Assembly: GCA_026686845.1 (NCBI GenBank)
Contig: JAIVEN010000002.1
Span: 40,813,001 to 40,877,000, forward strand
Source: Adenanthera pavonina
Lineage: Eukaryota; Streptophyta; Magnoliopsida; Fabales; Fabaceae
Direction: 5' to 3'
DNA: 64,000 bases
Part shown: piece by piece, positions 11,786 to 25,442 of the stretch
How positions within the stretch are numbered: position 1 is the stretch's first letter
Layout: each line of letters begins with the position of its first letter
Program-made: the position numbers and the translations under genes
The notes under the pieces: generated by a model
Databases searched by the model: none
The model's input: the letters and a program-made list of their open reading frames with translations, nothing else
What the model was told of the DNA's origin: nothing

Positions 11786-14612
11786 CCAATCACTTCCAAA
11801 TCAATGGCATCTTAAACCTGAGTCATAAATCTTTCCATACATGTCAACCACCAAATTTTTGGATCTCTGTACAATTTTATATTGTTTTTTGAAATTTCCA
11901 GTGTTCACCGTGAGTGTTCCAGCTTTTCCTACACTATCCAATTTTGACCCATAAATTCAAAAATTCATTATAATTTGTGTACTAAGCCAAATGAAGTGAT
12001 CTTTGGCTCCTTGGAAAGATTATTCCATCTTGTTTTAGACACTTATACTAATTGTTCTATTTCAAACAAAGTGCCTCTGTCTAACTTAATGCTAGTCATC
12101 TTGGTCAATTATTGCATTTTAAATGCCAAAATCAACATTACTTCATATACAGATGATTCAAACTTAACCAAAACATAATTATGTCATCATAAAAAGCTTA
12201 GAGGTATATGATAACCACCCGTGGCAACCTCATACATTCATAAACATTTTTATTCAAAATTACATCATAAAATGCCATAACTACCTTAACCAAGTTATGC
12301 TTCATCATCTTCTTCATTCTTCTTGCTTTTTCCTTGGATACTTCCATGGGCAAGGTTAGTGTTTAGAGTGATAAGATTATCAAATCTTAGTAGCAAGTCA
12401 TATTTTATGTAATTACATTATCATATATGCATAAAAACTTAAGTTATAACATGTTCAAAATTCAAGCACATAATGAGTCATAATGCTTCATAAAAATTTT
12501 GACATGATTTTTCCTTAGAAAATGGACATCTTAGGGTTAAAACCCTTTCACAAAACAGCCAAAATAAATCTCAAAATATAATGATAACAATATGGCAATG
12601 GGATTACATCATATAAATAATATGCAATAACATAAAGCAAGAAATAGACTATGCTACTTTAGTTGATTTTCTTTATTTTCCAACTTGATCCCAATGCTCC
12701 CACTAGCTTCCTTAGGCTTCTTCAAGGCCTAATACATCACCAAACACTAACTCAGGCTACTGGTTCATGGAGCCAAATCAAAAAGTGTGCATAAACCCTT
12801 AAAATTTCACTTTGAAATTCTTTTGGTTTCTCTTGTATAATACACTTGTTCTTAAGATTTTGGACCATAGGGAATCCATTTTTGGGATCAAAATTATGCA
12901 ATTCCCTCTCTAACAAAAACCCTAAACTAGCCAAAAATTAGGAAAAAATGCAAGAAAATGATTTGCTTCACAATACTTCAAACTTGTTGTGAAAACTTGC
13001 CTTAAATGACTTTTCTAAGCTTTTCCTTTTATTTATTTAGCAAAAACTCATCCCTTGGACAAGCTCTACCATGGCCGAAATATATGGAACAATGGAGGAA
13101 GATGACTCCATGAATATATCTTAAATCATGAGAAAACTCGAGCTGGAAGTCATAAGAACTTAACCTCAAACTTGTATCTTGAAGCTTTGCCTCTTACTTT
13201 TTCTTTTCTCATCTTTCCCTCTTCTTTTCCTCACGTAAATGGCATCATATTCCTGCAAGTTTTTAGCCTTCAAACTCACTTAAAACACCTTAACCCAAGT
13301 TTTAGAGGAGAGAGATGTCATGGATGAATAGTAACTTGAGTTACTTAATCAACTTTGGTTAGTTTGCAATCTACTTAATTAAATCAATTGAAACAATTCC
13401 ATCCATGTCTCTAGTCAGCCACAATCATGCCATAGTAAGGGTATTCTTGTCCAAAAAATATTCCATAATTTTTAACAATCCAAAATAACTCTTACTGATA
13501 AATTTTAACTATATCGACTAACAGGGATTGATCTATGAAGAAGTTACAAAAATTTTTTATTTTTTTTTCATATTATATAGATGTTCAAAAGTTATTTTTT
13601 TTACTTTTTTAAATTAAGTCTTGACCTTTATTGAACTTTGTCTTTTTTTTTTGTTTTGGCCCGAGGGGGATTCAAATTATTCTATGAACATAAAATTAGT
13701 TGTAGACCTCTGGTTATATCAATTTTAGTTCTAATAATAAAAAATTTGTCTAAAGAAAATCAAAATCAGAAAAATCATCTCTTCAAGGACTTGATGAATC
13801 TAAATTTATGAGTCACTTATAAAAAATTTACATTTTTAATAGTAGCATGGGTATTGCCCCCACAACCTAAAATTTCTGGATCCATCATTGTCGATTAATT
13901 ATTTTTATTGTAATTATTACTTAATTAGTATAGGATCATTCTAAATCTAATTTTGGACTAAATTCATTATTTTGATTCCCCTAATTTACCTGTAAGGATC
14001 CACATCCTATTCTCTTTACCCATCTATTTTTATGGAGTTCACAAACCTCTTTTTCGAATTAAAAATTACTTTCAAATTTAAATTGAAATTATAAATTCAT
14101 ATGAATTCAATTAGTTTTAAAACTATATTCCATTGATTTCAGCTCATCAAGAGCTCCGTTTTGATGGAATTTCCAAAATTGCCCTTAACCCAGGGTAAAA
14201 TTATAATTGTTAATTCTTTAAGTCCTTTCTTGTAATTTTTCCAGGGACTTCATTGCAAACAATTCTTCTTTTTCAAAAACTAAATTACATATAATTCTTT
14301 TCCTTTTGTGCGAAATATAATTTGCATATTTTATTTTTAAACCCAAAAAATGACTGTTTTACCTTTAAACTTGGTCAAAAACATAAATATTGATTCTTTT
14401 AGTCCAGGACCAATTTTTTAATAATTCTTTTCATTATGCTTTCAAATTAGTTTATCTTTCAACCTAGATCTCCCAGTTATGCAATACTCATACAATTGTG
14501 CTTAGCTCGAGGTGAGCTTCCATTTAACAGGTATATCGCATTTGGCTCAATTCTAGAATTAATTCCTATTAAGGATCTTATGGAAAATTAATTTCATTTA
14601 AGGATCGAGTAT
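11786..14612. mobile_element. Diverged LTR-like repeat, family B copy 1
   Basis: Recurring blocks link this region to 62477-64000 and, more weakly, to 16284-18750. Examples are GTGATCTTTGG near 11997 and 62865, and TTTTGGACCATAGGGAATCC near 12858 against a near-identical block at about 63756. The segment after 12480 also matches that after 63400. There is no coding potential. The boundaries are approximate, and the Gypsy-type LTR assignment is inference from the better-bounded copies. Confidence 0.45.
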
Positions 14613-16283
14613 GTAACATCACCATCTTACTTTATCTCCTATCTTTTCATGTATTTTATGGTATCATGTAGAAATTGTGATATTACATGATGGAGCTTGA
14701 TAAAGTAATTAATGAAGATGATTATATTAAGAATCAATCAAAAGTATACATTTACTTGATGGAATAGAGAGAAAACCAAATTTGATATCCTTAACTGGTG
14801 GAAAATAAATTCCTCTAAATATCCTATCATTGGACAAATTACTAAGGATATATTGGCTATGCTTGTATCCATTGTTGCCTTTGAAGCTACTTTTAGTATC
14901 AAGGTCGTATATTAAATGAATATCAAAGCTCATCGAGTGCGAAGACAATTGAAGCCCTTGTTTGTGTGCATAATCGGTTTTGATCTACCTCATTGTTATG
15001 TGATGCTGAAGGAAAAGTGGAAGAAATTGAGAAAATAGAATTAGGTCATATTTTTTATAAACCCTTGATTTTAATATGCTTAATATATTTAAATATGAAT
15101 TGTATTCTTAATTTATATTTATTTATTTTGCTTTTATTAGATCTTGGTGTTGTCTCCCTAAATGATGATGATGATGACTATTGACTATCAGGGATCTTCA
15201 ATTATCTTTATTTTGTATATGTAATTTCCATGTGGCATGAGTTTTATTCCATTAATTATAAACACTTTTTAGCTCATGTTTTGACATGTTTTTTCTCCTT
15301 TTTAAATGTTAACCATAAGCATGATGTTAGATTGGCTACTAATCTAACAATGATATTATCTTTTGCATAAATTCACATCTAGAAAACTTCAACTTTTTGG
15401 TTGAGTTCTATTTCATTTCATTATAGTCATCAACATTTTGTAATGAAATATAACTCAAGCTACTTATATATACAAATTATAGTAGTTATTGACAATGAGA
15501 TGTAAATATTTTATTTTGTGGGGACAAGTATTAAGTGTTACGTACTTTAAATTCCAAATGCAATTTCCTTTTATGCTCCTTTGATAATTGAATATGTTTA
15601 TATTTATTTTTTTATTATATAATGTGTGAAATAAACTACTTGCATGCTTTCATTAGTAAAGGATCATTTGAATTCCAAATGGACAAAAATTGTAATGTGG
15701 CATCAAAGGATCTCCTTGCTTGCAAGCTTTCATTACCAAAAAAATTTAAAAAAAAGTCATTATACTTTCACGAAAAATTTGGGTAAGACCTACATTTAAT
15801 TAGTCATAATCATCAATTAAAAAAATAAAAGATATATTGAGCCACACAATTTAGGAGCTATCAACTATGCAAATCCTTCAATCTTTATTAATGAAAAGAT
15901 ATCTAATTTTTAACTTATTACTAAATCTCATGCATGCATAAAATATATCTAATTATTTCTAAAATATGCGAGAAATGCTTCTTTTTGTCAACTTCTATTT
16001 GTTCACATTCTCACATTGGACATGCATGAAAGTGAAAGATTATTTGTTGGTCTTTTTGAACTGTACCTGGGGGAGGCTCACAATTAGAAATTCAAAAGTA
16101 GAACATTACAGAAAAAAGAGTCAAGTAAATTAGAAGGTCTATATGGCAGTAATAAACAATTGCTTTCTATTAGAATTCACATAAATATGCCCACAATTAA
16201 ATTGTCAAAAGGAAAAAACAAAACCTTTTTTAGAAACCGATTATGGTTTGGTTTGGTTTCTACTATTCAACCTTGATCCAAAC
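14613..16283. other. Intergenic AT-rich stretch, nothing assignable
   Basis: Short open frames at 14727-14948 (-) and 14993-15184 (+) show no family resemblance or splice context. A trinucleotide GAT/ATG run at about 15163-15180 is the only simple repeat seen. No transposon ends could be paired. Confidence 0.5.
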
Positions 16284-18750
16284 TGTTACATCTTATATTT
16301 TAGCACATTTCTCATGTAAACTGTTTAATTTTAAGTCATGAAAAAGGTCCTTAAGAACTTGAACTAATTAAAAACTCAAAATTGTTAAAAACTATTTTCT
16401 TGCACTGTTTATAATTTTGTGTAGCAAATTTGAAAAATATTAACTAAATACACAAAAATCATTTCTTAGTAATTCAAGTCTATAAAAACCATTCACATCT
16501 TAAATTTCATAAGAAAAATATGAAACTAGAAAGTTATTGCTAAGATTCTTATAATTTATTCATTAAACTTTATTGTTCATGTTTAGCTTCCAGGTTCTAT
16601 CTAGATTTTAAGCCATAATTTTGGGCATTCATATCTTATTGTATACTTTACCAATTTGCACATTATTGACATCATTGAAAAACTCTACATGTCTAGTTTC
16701 TAAACATATAAACCACTTAAGGCTTCCACACGCCTACTGGTCAGTATACTAATATTACCCTTCAGTGGTCTAAAATAACTAATATTGGAACAATTTTGAA
16801 AAATAAATCATAACTTTCATTATATAACTTCAAATAGAGTCAAAATTGTGCCCAAATGTTCACAAAACATAACTCTAAACATCCGTTTAAACATCTGAAT
16901 TTTTTAGAAAAATAGACAATTTTATACAGTGTTCCCAAACAGATAGTAATTACAAACAAAAAAAGTTCCCAGTAAATAGTTCCAGCTTCATCATTCTTCC
17001 ATGCTATTGTTCTTTCCTTTGTCATAACTTGGTCATATCATTGGAAAAGTATGGGGGTGAGATTGGAGAATTTTAGTAGTAAACATGCACATGTAATTAC
17101 ATCATTATAACATTTAAAATATTAAAAATATTGCACAAATTTGTAAAACATATAAAAATTTCTATGTTGTCAAACGAAAATTCAACAGTATAACTGCTTA
17201 AAAACAAGACATCGTAGACTTAGCCTTCATCATTAAAACAGCTAGTCAGTCATCAAAATAGTTATAACAACAACATGACAACAGTTGCATGGCATATAAA
17301 CATATGTAATATCATTGTACAATAATATAAAAGCATTGCAAAATACTACTTTGGAGCTTTAACTATTTTAACTTCTAACTTGGCTTTCACTTGTTTTGGT
17401 CCACTTCCTTAGCTTAATGTGAGCCTATGAACATTAATAATATTTACTAAACAACTTGCTAACACAATTGGAATTCAAGTATGCATGAATGACCCTAACT
17501 TTTGGTGTTTTGCATATTAACTTCTAACATGAATTCCTTGACCTTTCTTAGCTATTTTGGACCCTAGGGACTCATTGGAACCATTGATTTCATCAAAAAC
17601 TCATTCCTTCATGCACTTCCCCATGGAGGCTAGAATCTCCCTTAACAAAACCCAAATAGAAAAACTTCAACCTTTGATTATCTAAGCATGCATTCTAGAC
17701 ATTGCACATCATTACAAATTAATTCCTACCTGTACCATTATGAAACACAAACCCTAGCCCATATTGCTTGCTTTGGCTGAGATAATGAAGACTGCAGAGG
17801 AGGAAGAAAACTTCTCAAAACCCTAGCTTGATTAAAGGAAAAGAATGCTTGAAGAGATTGGAAGAAGGGAATCATACCTTGAGACCTTCCTCTTTGCCTT
17901 CTCCTTCCTTCCTTCCTTCTCTTCTTCTTCCTTTCTCCCTCCCATTCAATCTTGGCTCTCTAACGCACTCTTCCTTTCTCTCTAACCTTGCCAAGACTTC
18001 AACCAAATAAGCAATTTGGGAGGAGGTCATGCCTATTTATAGGAGAAAGAGTTGATCCCAACCATTCACTTGTTCTTTGATCTAATGGCCATCAATTATT
18101 CTTCATTAGTTTATGTCATTTTCCATCTTTACCCGTTGCTCTTTAGGCCATTGTGAGAGAAGTAAGAGAGAGAAATTTTTGTCCCTCTTACCCTTCAATT
18201 TTCAGTTTTCAATGAGGGAGGAGAGAGAATTTACAAACTTGCATTTTTGCATATCCAATTGGATTTGGGTTATGTACTTTTGTCTAGGTTTTATTTTATA
18301 TAATGTATTTTTTCTATATACTTTATTTGTGGGACTCACTACCTTTTTCTCTTTATTTTTTCACGTGAGGTTCACTTGCCTTACTTTTTACTATCATTCT
18401 ACTTGGTTGAAATTTACTATTCATGTAAAACCTGCATACTGTAACACTTATATTTTTCCCTCTCTGGACCCACATATCCTATATTCATTGTACTTTTATC
18501 TTGGATTGGAGTATCATATTATTTTCTCTTTCTACTTTCTAAAATGATCATTTTACCTTTATCTTTTAGTAAAATAACTATTTTACCCTTTTAAGTCTCT
18601 TTTTTATTTTTTATGCTATTTTAAGCTTTTATCCTTTTTAATTATATCTTTGTGCATTCCTAAATATCACATATCATTTCACAATAATTTCATATCATTT
18701 TTTAACATTATATAATCATTCAATGCATGTAAAATTTTAGGGATATTACC
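16284..18750. mobile_element. Diverged LTR-like repeat, family B copy 2 (possible solo LTR)
   Basis: Starts TGTTACATCTTATATTTTAG and ends GGGATATTACC, a start and end style typical of plant Gypsy LTRs. The flanks CAAAC (left) and CAAAA (right) could be a decayed 5-bp TSD. Internal blocks such as GTGAGATTGGAGAATTTTAG near 17056 correspond to blocks in the two other copies. The open frames inside (17828-18010, 18113-18547) are low-complexity and not believed. Confidence 0.45.
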
Positions 18751-20543
18751 CAAAATAATCCAAACCAACAAAAAATTAAAAAAATTCTAATTTTTAAAAA
18801 CTAATCACTATTTAATTTGATTCGATTTTAAGTTTTCGAGTACCCTTACATAGCAAATATTAGGGAATGAAGCATTTTTGTCAATCATCATTTTGCCAAC
18901 CAAGCCATTGGACTTGACCGAATCCATACAAGACTCCTTTCCTTTCCCAAAGAATGCTAGCAACCGAAGAGGGCCTAACTTCTTTTCAGTTGACATTAAT
19001 GCTAGCAACAAGATTCCTTTCCTTTCCCATACTTCCTCGGGAATCCCATTTGCTATAGGAAAGAAAGAAAATTTATTCTTTTATTTTTAAGTGTTATTAT
19101 ATTTTTGTAGTCACCATTGAATTACTCCATTTATTTATGTACATAAGATACAAATAATGTGTTTTTCATTAATAAATATAAGATAAAAATTGTTGTTTTA
19201 TCTGTTTATTTCTTTTTTCTAATTTCATCATTCATTAAATAAATGGATATAATTAATTTTTATTAATTATAAGATAAAATTATTAAACATCAAATGAGGA
19301 TATTTTAAGAAATTATTTTCAATTTCTCACAAATATAATATTCTCAAATTTTTTCTTGATCTATGTAAATTAATTATTTATATCTTATATTTTCATTGAT
19401 TTTAAATATAGGACCTTTTGTTTTGATTTTAAATGTTAGACTCTTTACAGAATATAAGATAATATTTATTATACATTATAAAAAAATATCCCTATTTAAT
19501 TAAGGATAGGAGAGAAAGAGCTTAAAAAATGGTAATTTTGGAAAAGTAATGTGATTTTTAGGGGTTGCTTGGTATGGGGTAAATAGGGGAGTGAAGTAGA
19601 ACTTATCAAGAAGTAGACTAATAAATATTGCTTGATTTAAAAAAATATAGAACTTCATGGGAAGTTGGGCTTCTACTTCCTAAGCAGAACTTTGGGAGGT
19701 TCTATTTCTCTAACAATTTGTGATATTTTGTTAAAAATATTTTTAATTATTTAATTAATTTATTTAATCAAAAGGATATAAATATCTTTAACACTAAAAT
19801 ATTACATATTTATTTTAAAAAATAATTTAAACTTTTCAGGAATTAAAAAAATTAAACAAGCATATAAAGCATAAATTTCTCGGAAAATAGACTTTCCAAG
19901 AAGTATACCAAGTGATCTCTTTGAAAATTTAAATTAGTTAACTAATTTTAAATCTTATTTTAATTTATCTAATTTAATTAAAAATATGTTATATTTGGGA
20001 TTTATTAATAATTGTTTGACGCAAGTAGATTTTATGTATGACCAAACCCGAAGCAGAATTAAACAAAACGGACTAGGTTGGTTAAACCAAGTTATGCGTT
20101 GATCCGACTTGGTCCACTAAGTTGTCCCTATTAAAAAAAAAAATTTTTTTAAATATTTCAATTGGATGCGTCGTCGTTTTTATTCTGGCTCCTACAGATT
20201 GGACACGATCTGGTACTATCAAATCTTAAGCCTCCGTCATCTCCTTCCTCTCCTCTCGGCCGACCTCCGTGGCCGTGTTCATCTCCTCCGTGGCTCTCTG
20301 ATATGAAGTTAGAAAGATAATCAGACACGGAATTAGCAGCCGCAGCGGGGGCATTTGGTTATTGAGCTTATCAACAAGAAAGAAATCGAAGGGGAAGTTG
20401 GGCCTACCAGCAACAACTAGTGCTTGTTCTAGTTCTTTTCATACATGTCGGACTAGAAACTAAAACTAAAGTTGTCATTCAGTCTTGCCACAGCAATATA
20501 TAGCTAGCTTTCTTGTGTTGACTTTTTCCTCGCAACTTATACA
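18751..20543. other. Intergenic region upstream of EIF2A
   Basis: AT-rich spacer. A possible MITE lies at about 19559-19920, with TTGCTTGGTATG at one end and ACCAAGTGATC at the other. A gene-like but unassigned stretch occurs at 18840-19090. GC content and CpG density rise from about 20165, consistent with the EIF2A promoter and 5' UTR, but no TATA box or start site can be fixed. Confidence 0.5.
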
Positions 20544-23500
20544 ATGGCATCCAAAGATCCTCCACCATCTTTGGAGATATTAGGTATCGCTATCAACTTG
20601 CTGCTTTCTGATTTCACGCCTATATTGTTATTTCAATATTTTCATTTTCCTTCTCTTACTTTGGTTCTCTCTCACAGTTCGGACACCCGATTACCTTTCA
20701 ATCTGGAGTGGACCCCCCTTCCCCAATGCTAAACCTAGTGTCAAGCTTGATAAAGTCTCTTGTTTGAATGCAAAATTCTGTGATGATGGGTCCAGACTCA
20801 TGGTCGTGAAATCTAACTCTGTTGTTACTGTGTATGATTGCGCAACCTTTCAAGAGATTAGATCTTTTGAGATACCTAATGTTGCTGCTACCATCTTGTC
20901 CCCCTGTGGAACTTATTTGCTAACCTTTCAAAAACCCTCGTCTCCCCAAGACAAGAATGTGACTTTATGGAAGACAGAGACTGGGGATCCTGTTTATCAA
21001 CACTCCCAGAAGAACATGACAAAAACCACATGGTATGTAATCATAAATAGTGAAAACAAAAATGTACTTGCTTCTTACCAAGTTTGTCTTTCATCCCATG
21101 CTCAAGTTATCTTATTTTAGGATATTTTGCTTTTCTGGAGGACAGAGTGATTTGAGAACTTATCATGCCATTGCATCTTATACATATGCTTTCCTGATGC
21201 ATGGATAACAATCTCACAACGGCTTATGTTGTAATTATAAACTTGGCTGTACTTCAGGCCCTCGATTCAATTCAGCTCTGATGAAGCTGTTGCATGCCGG
21301 ATGACAACTAATGAGATTCAATTTTTTGAGACGGGGGATTTCTCTAAAGGAGTTATCCATCGATTGAAAGTTCCAGGAGTTGCTACAATTGAGGTTTCTA
21401 GGAGCCCTGGATCTCATGTAGCTGTATTAGTTCCAGAGTCCAAGGTTTGCATCCCACGATTCTATCCGTATATTGTAGGATTACATCCACATTTTATGAC
21501 AATGAATGAGAAATTGTTATATTGACAAATTTGGCATGCTATCTGTTAGGCTTCTACTCTCTTACACATGGTATTCTATGAACCATTAGTGCACAAAAAT
21601 TGAAAATTTACCCAACTTTTCAATTCATTTTGTATTCTTGGATGAATGTATGAATAAATTGGATTGGGAAACTATGCTCTAATAATAATTATTTCATTCA
21701 ACCATTGTAATGATTCAGTTTTTAACTGATATAGCCGATGCCTTGTGTCTGCCTCATGCATAATTGGACCAACTAGTTGGACATGCTCAAATCATTTATT
21801 AACTAGTGATTTATAGTTTAAGAAATCAAGTTGTTTTAAACATGCTAAACAATTTTACCGATCAATATTTTTCTTATTAACGCAGTTGCCTAGGTCTTTT
21901 AAACTGAATTGGTAGCCTCTCTATGGCTGATGACTTAATTATATGAAACCAGGTTTCTTAAACACGGACTGCATAACAGGAAGTTTGTTATGAAATTTTA
22001 ACATTTGCAATCTTTTGTGGTTGGTAAGTCGTATTGGCATCCCTTATTAGTCAAGGACCTCAAGGTTAAGAATAAGTTTTTTAGATACAGCCTGTATGAT
22101 GACTGGCAAGCACCTAGAAATAATTGTTATTAATGATTACACTGTCCAAGGTTTTTATTTTTTTTCAGGTGATTACACTGTCCAAGTTTTAATTTGTAAT
22201 ACATATAGTATAAAGTTTTCTATTGTGTAGGGGATTCCTGCTAGTGTACAGATATTTGCTTGTGAAAAAGATTCTCAAAGTCAACCTATTGCAAGACGAA
22301 GTTTTTTTCGATGCTCAACTGTCCAGTTTAATTGGAATCATGGATCTTCTGGACTTCTAGTGTTGGTGCAATCAGATGTTGATAAAACCAATCAGAGTTA
22401 CTATGGAGAATCAAAGTTATGCCTCCTGACAACAGATGGGAGTCAAGAAACAGTTGTGGCTCTTCGTAAGTTCTTACTGTTGTGAAAGAACTTGGTTTTT
22501 CAGGTTATATAATCAATAATGAAAGGTTATTTTTATAAATTGGCAGGTAAAGAGGGACCTGTTCATGATGCCCAGTGGTCTTGTTCTGGCTTGGAATTTT
22601 GTGTTTTATATGGTTGTATCCTTTTCTTTGTGGTATATACTGTAAGACACACAATGTGTACTATAGTAAGATTCCATAACAAGAAATCCTAGGACTGAGT
22701 TTGATGTTCTTTAAATCTGTATTTATGTTAAATTCTAGGGCTTTTGATGCTTTTGGGATCATGTAAGAAAATGCTGTGAAAAGGCACTAGATCCTTTTTT
22801 TCCTTCCTTTTTCTTGGCCATTCTTCATATAATGAACTAAGCCTTCTTATATGTGATCTTTCATACTTTCCATGGTGAACTAAGCCTTTTTATAGGAATT
22901 CTATTTCAGAGATGTTGTGTTTTGATTTATATCATGTTTTGAATGATTTTTAACACATTACTTGAATTTCTCTCTTTTCCTTGACCTATTATAGTTATGC
23001 CTGCTTCTGCAACTCTGTTTAACAAGAAGGGCAGACCCTTACTCGAGCTTGGCAGTGGTCCTTACAATACAATTCGATGGAATCCAAAAGGAAAATGTAT
23101 CCTTGGCTGAGGAATTGCCTTTATTTTTACTCTTTTTTTAAAAAAAAGAAATAAATAAATATCCACATTTGGGTAAAGGCAAACTATTCTATAACTTTTT
23201 GGCCTTGACATCTGGTTCACAGTCTTAGTTTTGGCTGGCTTTGGGAACCTACCAGGTGATATGGTATGTTATCATGGACCATTATGCTTTATTTTGATTT
23301 GTCCTGTAATATAAGAGATTTGATGCCTTATGATGACTAGTGACTCTCCTTGCTCAAAGATTAAATTAAGAACTGCACTTGCTTTTCAATGTTATGTATC
23401 TTGGACGTATTTTGGACTTTTATCTGAATGATGTCATTATAAATGACATAACTCACAAATGCAGTTTATAATGTTTGAACTAGTTGAAGTATTCCATGTT

Positions 23501-25442
23501 TTAACCAGGTGAAAGTGATACATCTGTGTTCTTCTATTCTCTTTACATTCTAATTTTCTTATATTTCTCTTATGATTTTTCTTTTTAAAATGCATTTTGC
23601 TTTGAGTTGCTTCTGCCATTTGCCCTTTTTCCCATTTACGCCTCAGGAAAGACGATGAAGAACATACCTTTTATGTATTGTATATTAAAGATGTTAATTT
23701 TATTGCTAAACGTTTTATCGTTTGGTCTTAGGCCCAGCAGCCTTAGCTGCTTTTTGATTCTTGTATTTGACAATTGACTGGATATTTCTTTCTAAAATGC
23801 TTTTGTTTAAGTGAATGTGAGTATGGTTTTTATTTCAACAATTTTTACAAGTTTGTAAATCAATACAGATACTGAAGTTTGGAAACATGTTTAATGTCAC
23901 TAGATGGTCTAGTGGTGAGAGTAGTTGTAATGTGGATGCCTCCATGGTGCCATGTCCCAAAAAAGACTTGTGTTTCTAGAAGTATCTGCTATGCTTTCAT
24001 AAGACATACACAGACATCTGCAAGCTTGCAAACAGGTGTTTCTTTTATGAATTTAATATTTGTTTCATGTTTACTTTCTAGGAATTCTGGGATTACGTAG
24101 ATTCAAAAAAGATTCAAAAAACAAAGGCTGAATGGTCTGTGACTAGTGAATGGTCTCCTGATGGATGCTATTTCATGACGGCCACAACAGCTCCAAGGCT
24201 TCAAGTTGATAATGGGTATGTTATATTTGGCCAGTAGTGGGATCTTGGTCTATCTCATTGCTAGGAAATAAGCAATTGTCTACCCATAATCACTAAATTA
24301 TCTTGTTATTGGTATCAGAGGCCATTCAAACAGGCCACCTCTATATTGTACTTTTGATGTAATTACAGTTGGCCTTTTAACTCAAGCAACACTTATGGTG
24401 TAACAAATCAACGTGAATGATGTTATGGGGAATATTTTTGCTGATTTTGATATCCATGTTTCCAGTTTGTCAGTGGTCATAGCTTGATAGACTAGATCCC
24501 ATTCACCAAGCAATCATTCTATTTTTTCCCCTTCTAATTTTTTCTTTTTCATTTTTTCTTCTCCAATTAAAGGATTAAAGTTTTCAACTATGATGGGTCA
24601 TTGTACTTCGAGAAGAAGTTTGACAAGTTGTATCAGGTCAGTGATGCCTCGATCCTTCTGAGCAATCACCAATCTTGAAATATCATTGAATTGTTTTCAA
24701 ACTACTTGCAGGCTGACTGGAAACCGGAGTCACCGAATAAGTTTGGTGACATTACTGAATTAATTAAATCTCTGGGCACAGTAAAAATTGAAGATAGCAA
24801 ACGACCAGGTTTATGTTGTGTTTATTGTAATATTTTGTTGTGTTGTGGGCTATATCTTTTTCTCCTTAATAGAGAATGGACTAATTTCAGGTCAAGGGCC
24901 AACAGTAACTAAAGCTGCAGCATACTGCCCTCCACATGCTAAGAAGGCAGCTGCTATTCAAGCAGAGGTACATAAAATTCATGCTTCTGCACGGTAGAAA
25001 TTAAGTATTGTTATGATGCATTTCAAGATGATTTGCTTAATGTATCTAATGATGTTAAAATGATTTGTATTTGCAGTTGTTAGGAATGAACCCCACAGAG
25101 TAAGTGCCCGTTTGGATTATCTTTTTGTAAAAGATTTGTTAGAATAATCACAGTTTATAAAAATGAAGTTTAAATAAAAGTAGAGAAGTTTATCATAAAC
25201 TTGTTTTGATAAAAAGGAAAAAAATGATGGTTAGAAATCATGGTTTGGTTTAAAAAATGTAAACCAAAAAAGCATTAAGCAGAACTTCCTTTTTTAATGT
25301 GTTATTTTTTCTTATGATTTATTGTTATTAAATGCTAATTGTTGATTAATGTAGTTCAATCAGCAAGAATGCACTACGAAACAAGAAAAAGAGGGAGCGA
25401 CAAAAGGAGAAAAAGGCTGCCGAAGCTGGCAGTTCTTCGTGA
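20544..25442 (+). CDS. EIF2A: Eukaryotic translation initiation factor 2A (eIF2A)
   Basis: Thirteen exons join in one frame to 503 residues: 20544-20583, 20678-21032, 21258-21444, 22231-22465, 22547-22615, 22995-23096, 23223-23263, 24082-24215, 24573-24636, 24712-24808, 24891-24967, 25077-25099 and 25355-25442. All introns are GT-AG. The protein is the WD-repeat-like beta-propeller factor eIF2A. Family hallmarks include GPYNTIRWNPKGKF, LAGFGNLPGDMEFWD, EWSVTSEWSPDG and QADWKPESPNKFGDI. The C-terminus is a lysine- and arginine-rich helix (about 475-500). eIF2A can deliver initiator tRNA to the 40S subunit independently of GTP and acts in alternative initiation in the cytosol. Its plant role is not well defined. 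Exon 12 is a 23-base microexon. Length is normal for the family. Confidence 0.96.
25104..25274. mobile_element. PIF/Harbinger-like MITE in EIF2A intron 12
   Basis: A 171-bp insertion flanked by TAA (25101-25103 and 25275-25277), with ends GTGCCCGTTTGG and a right end whose complement is ATGCTTTTTTGG. The duplicated EIF2A fragment at 35868-35900 reads straight through the site without it, which gives an empty-site comparison. It sits three bases after the intron's GT and leaves the donor GTAAG intact. Confidence 0.75.

Noticed and set aside
18113..18547. 144-residue plus-strand frame
   Set aside because: Phe/Tyr-rich composition of T-rich DNA, inside an LTR-like repeat, with no domain or splice context.
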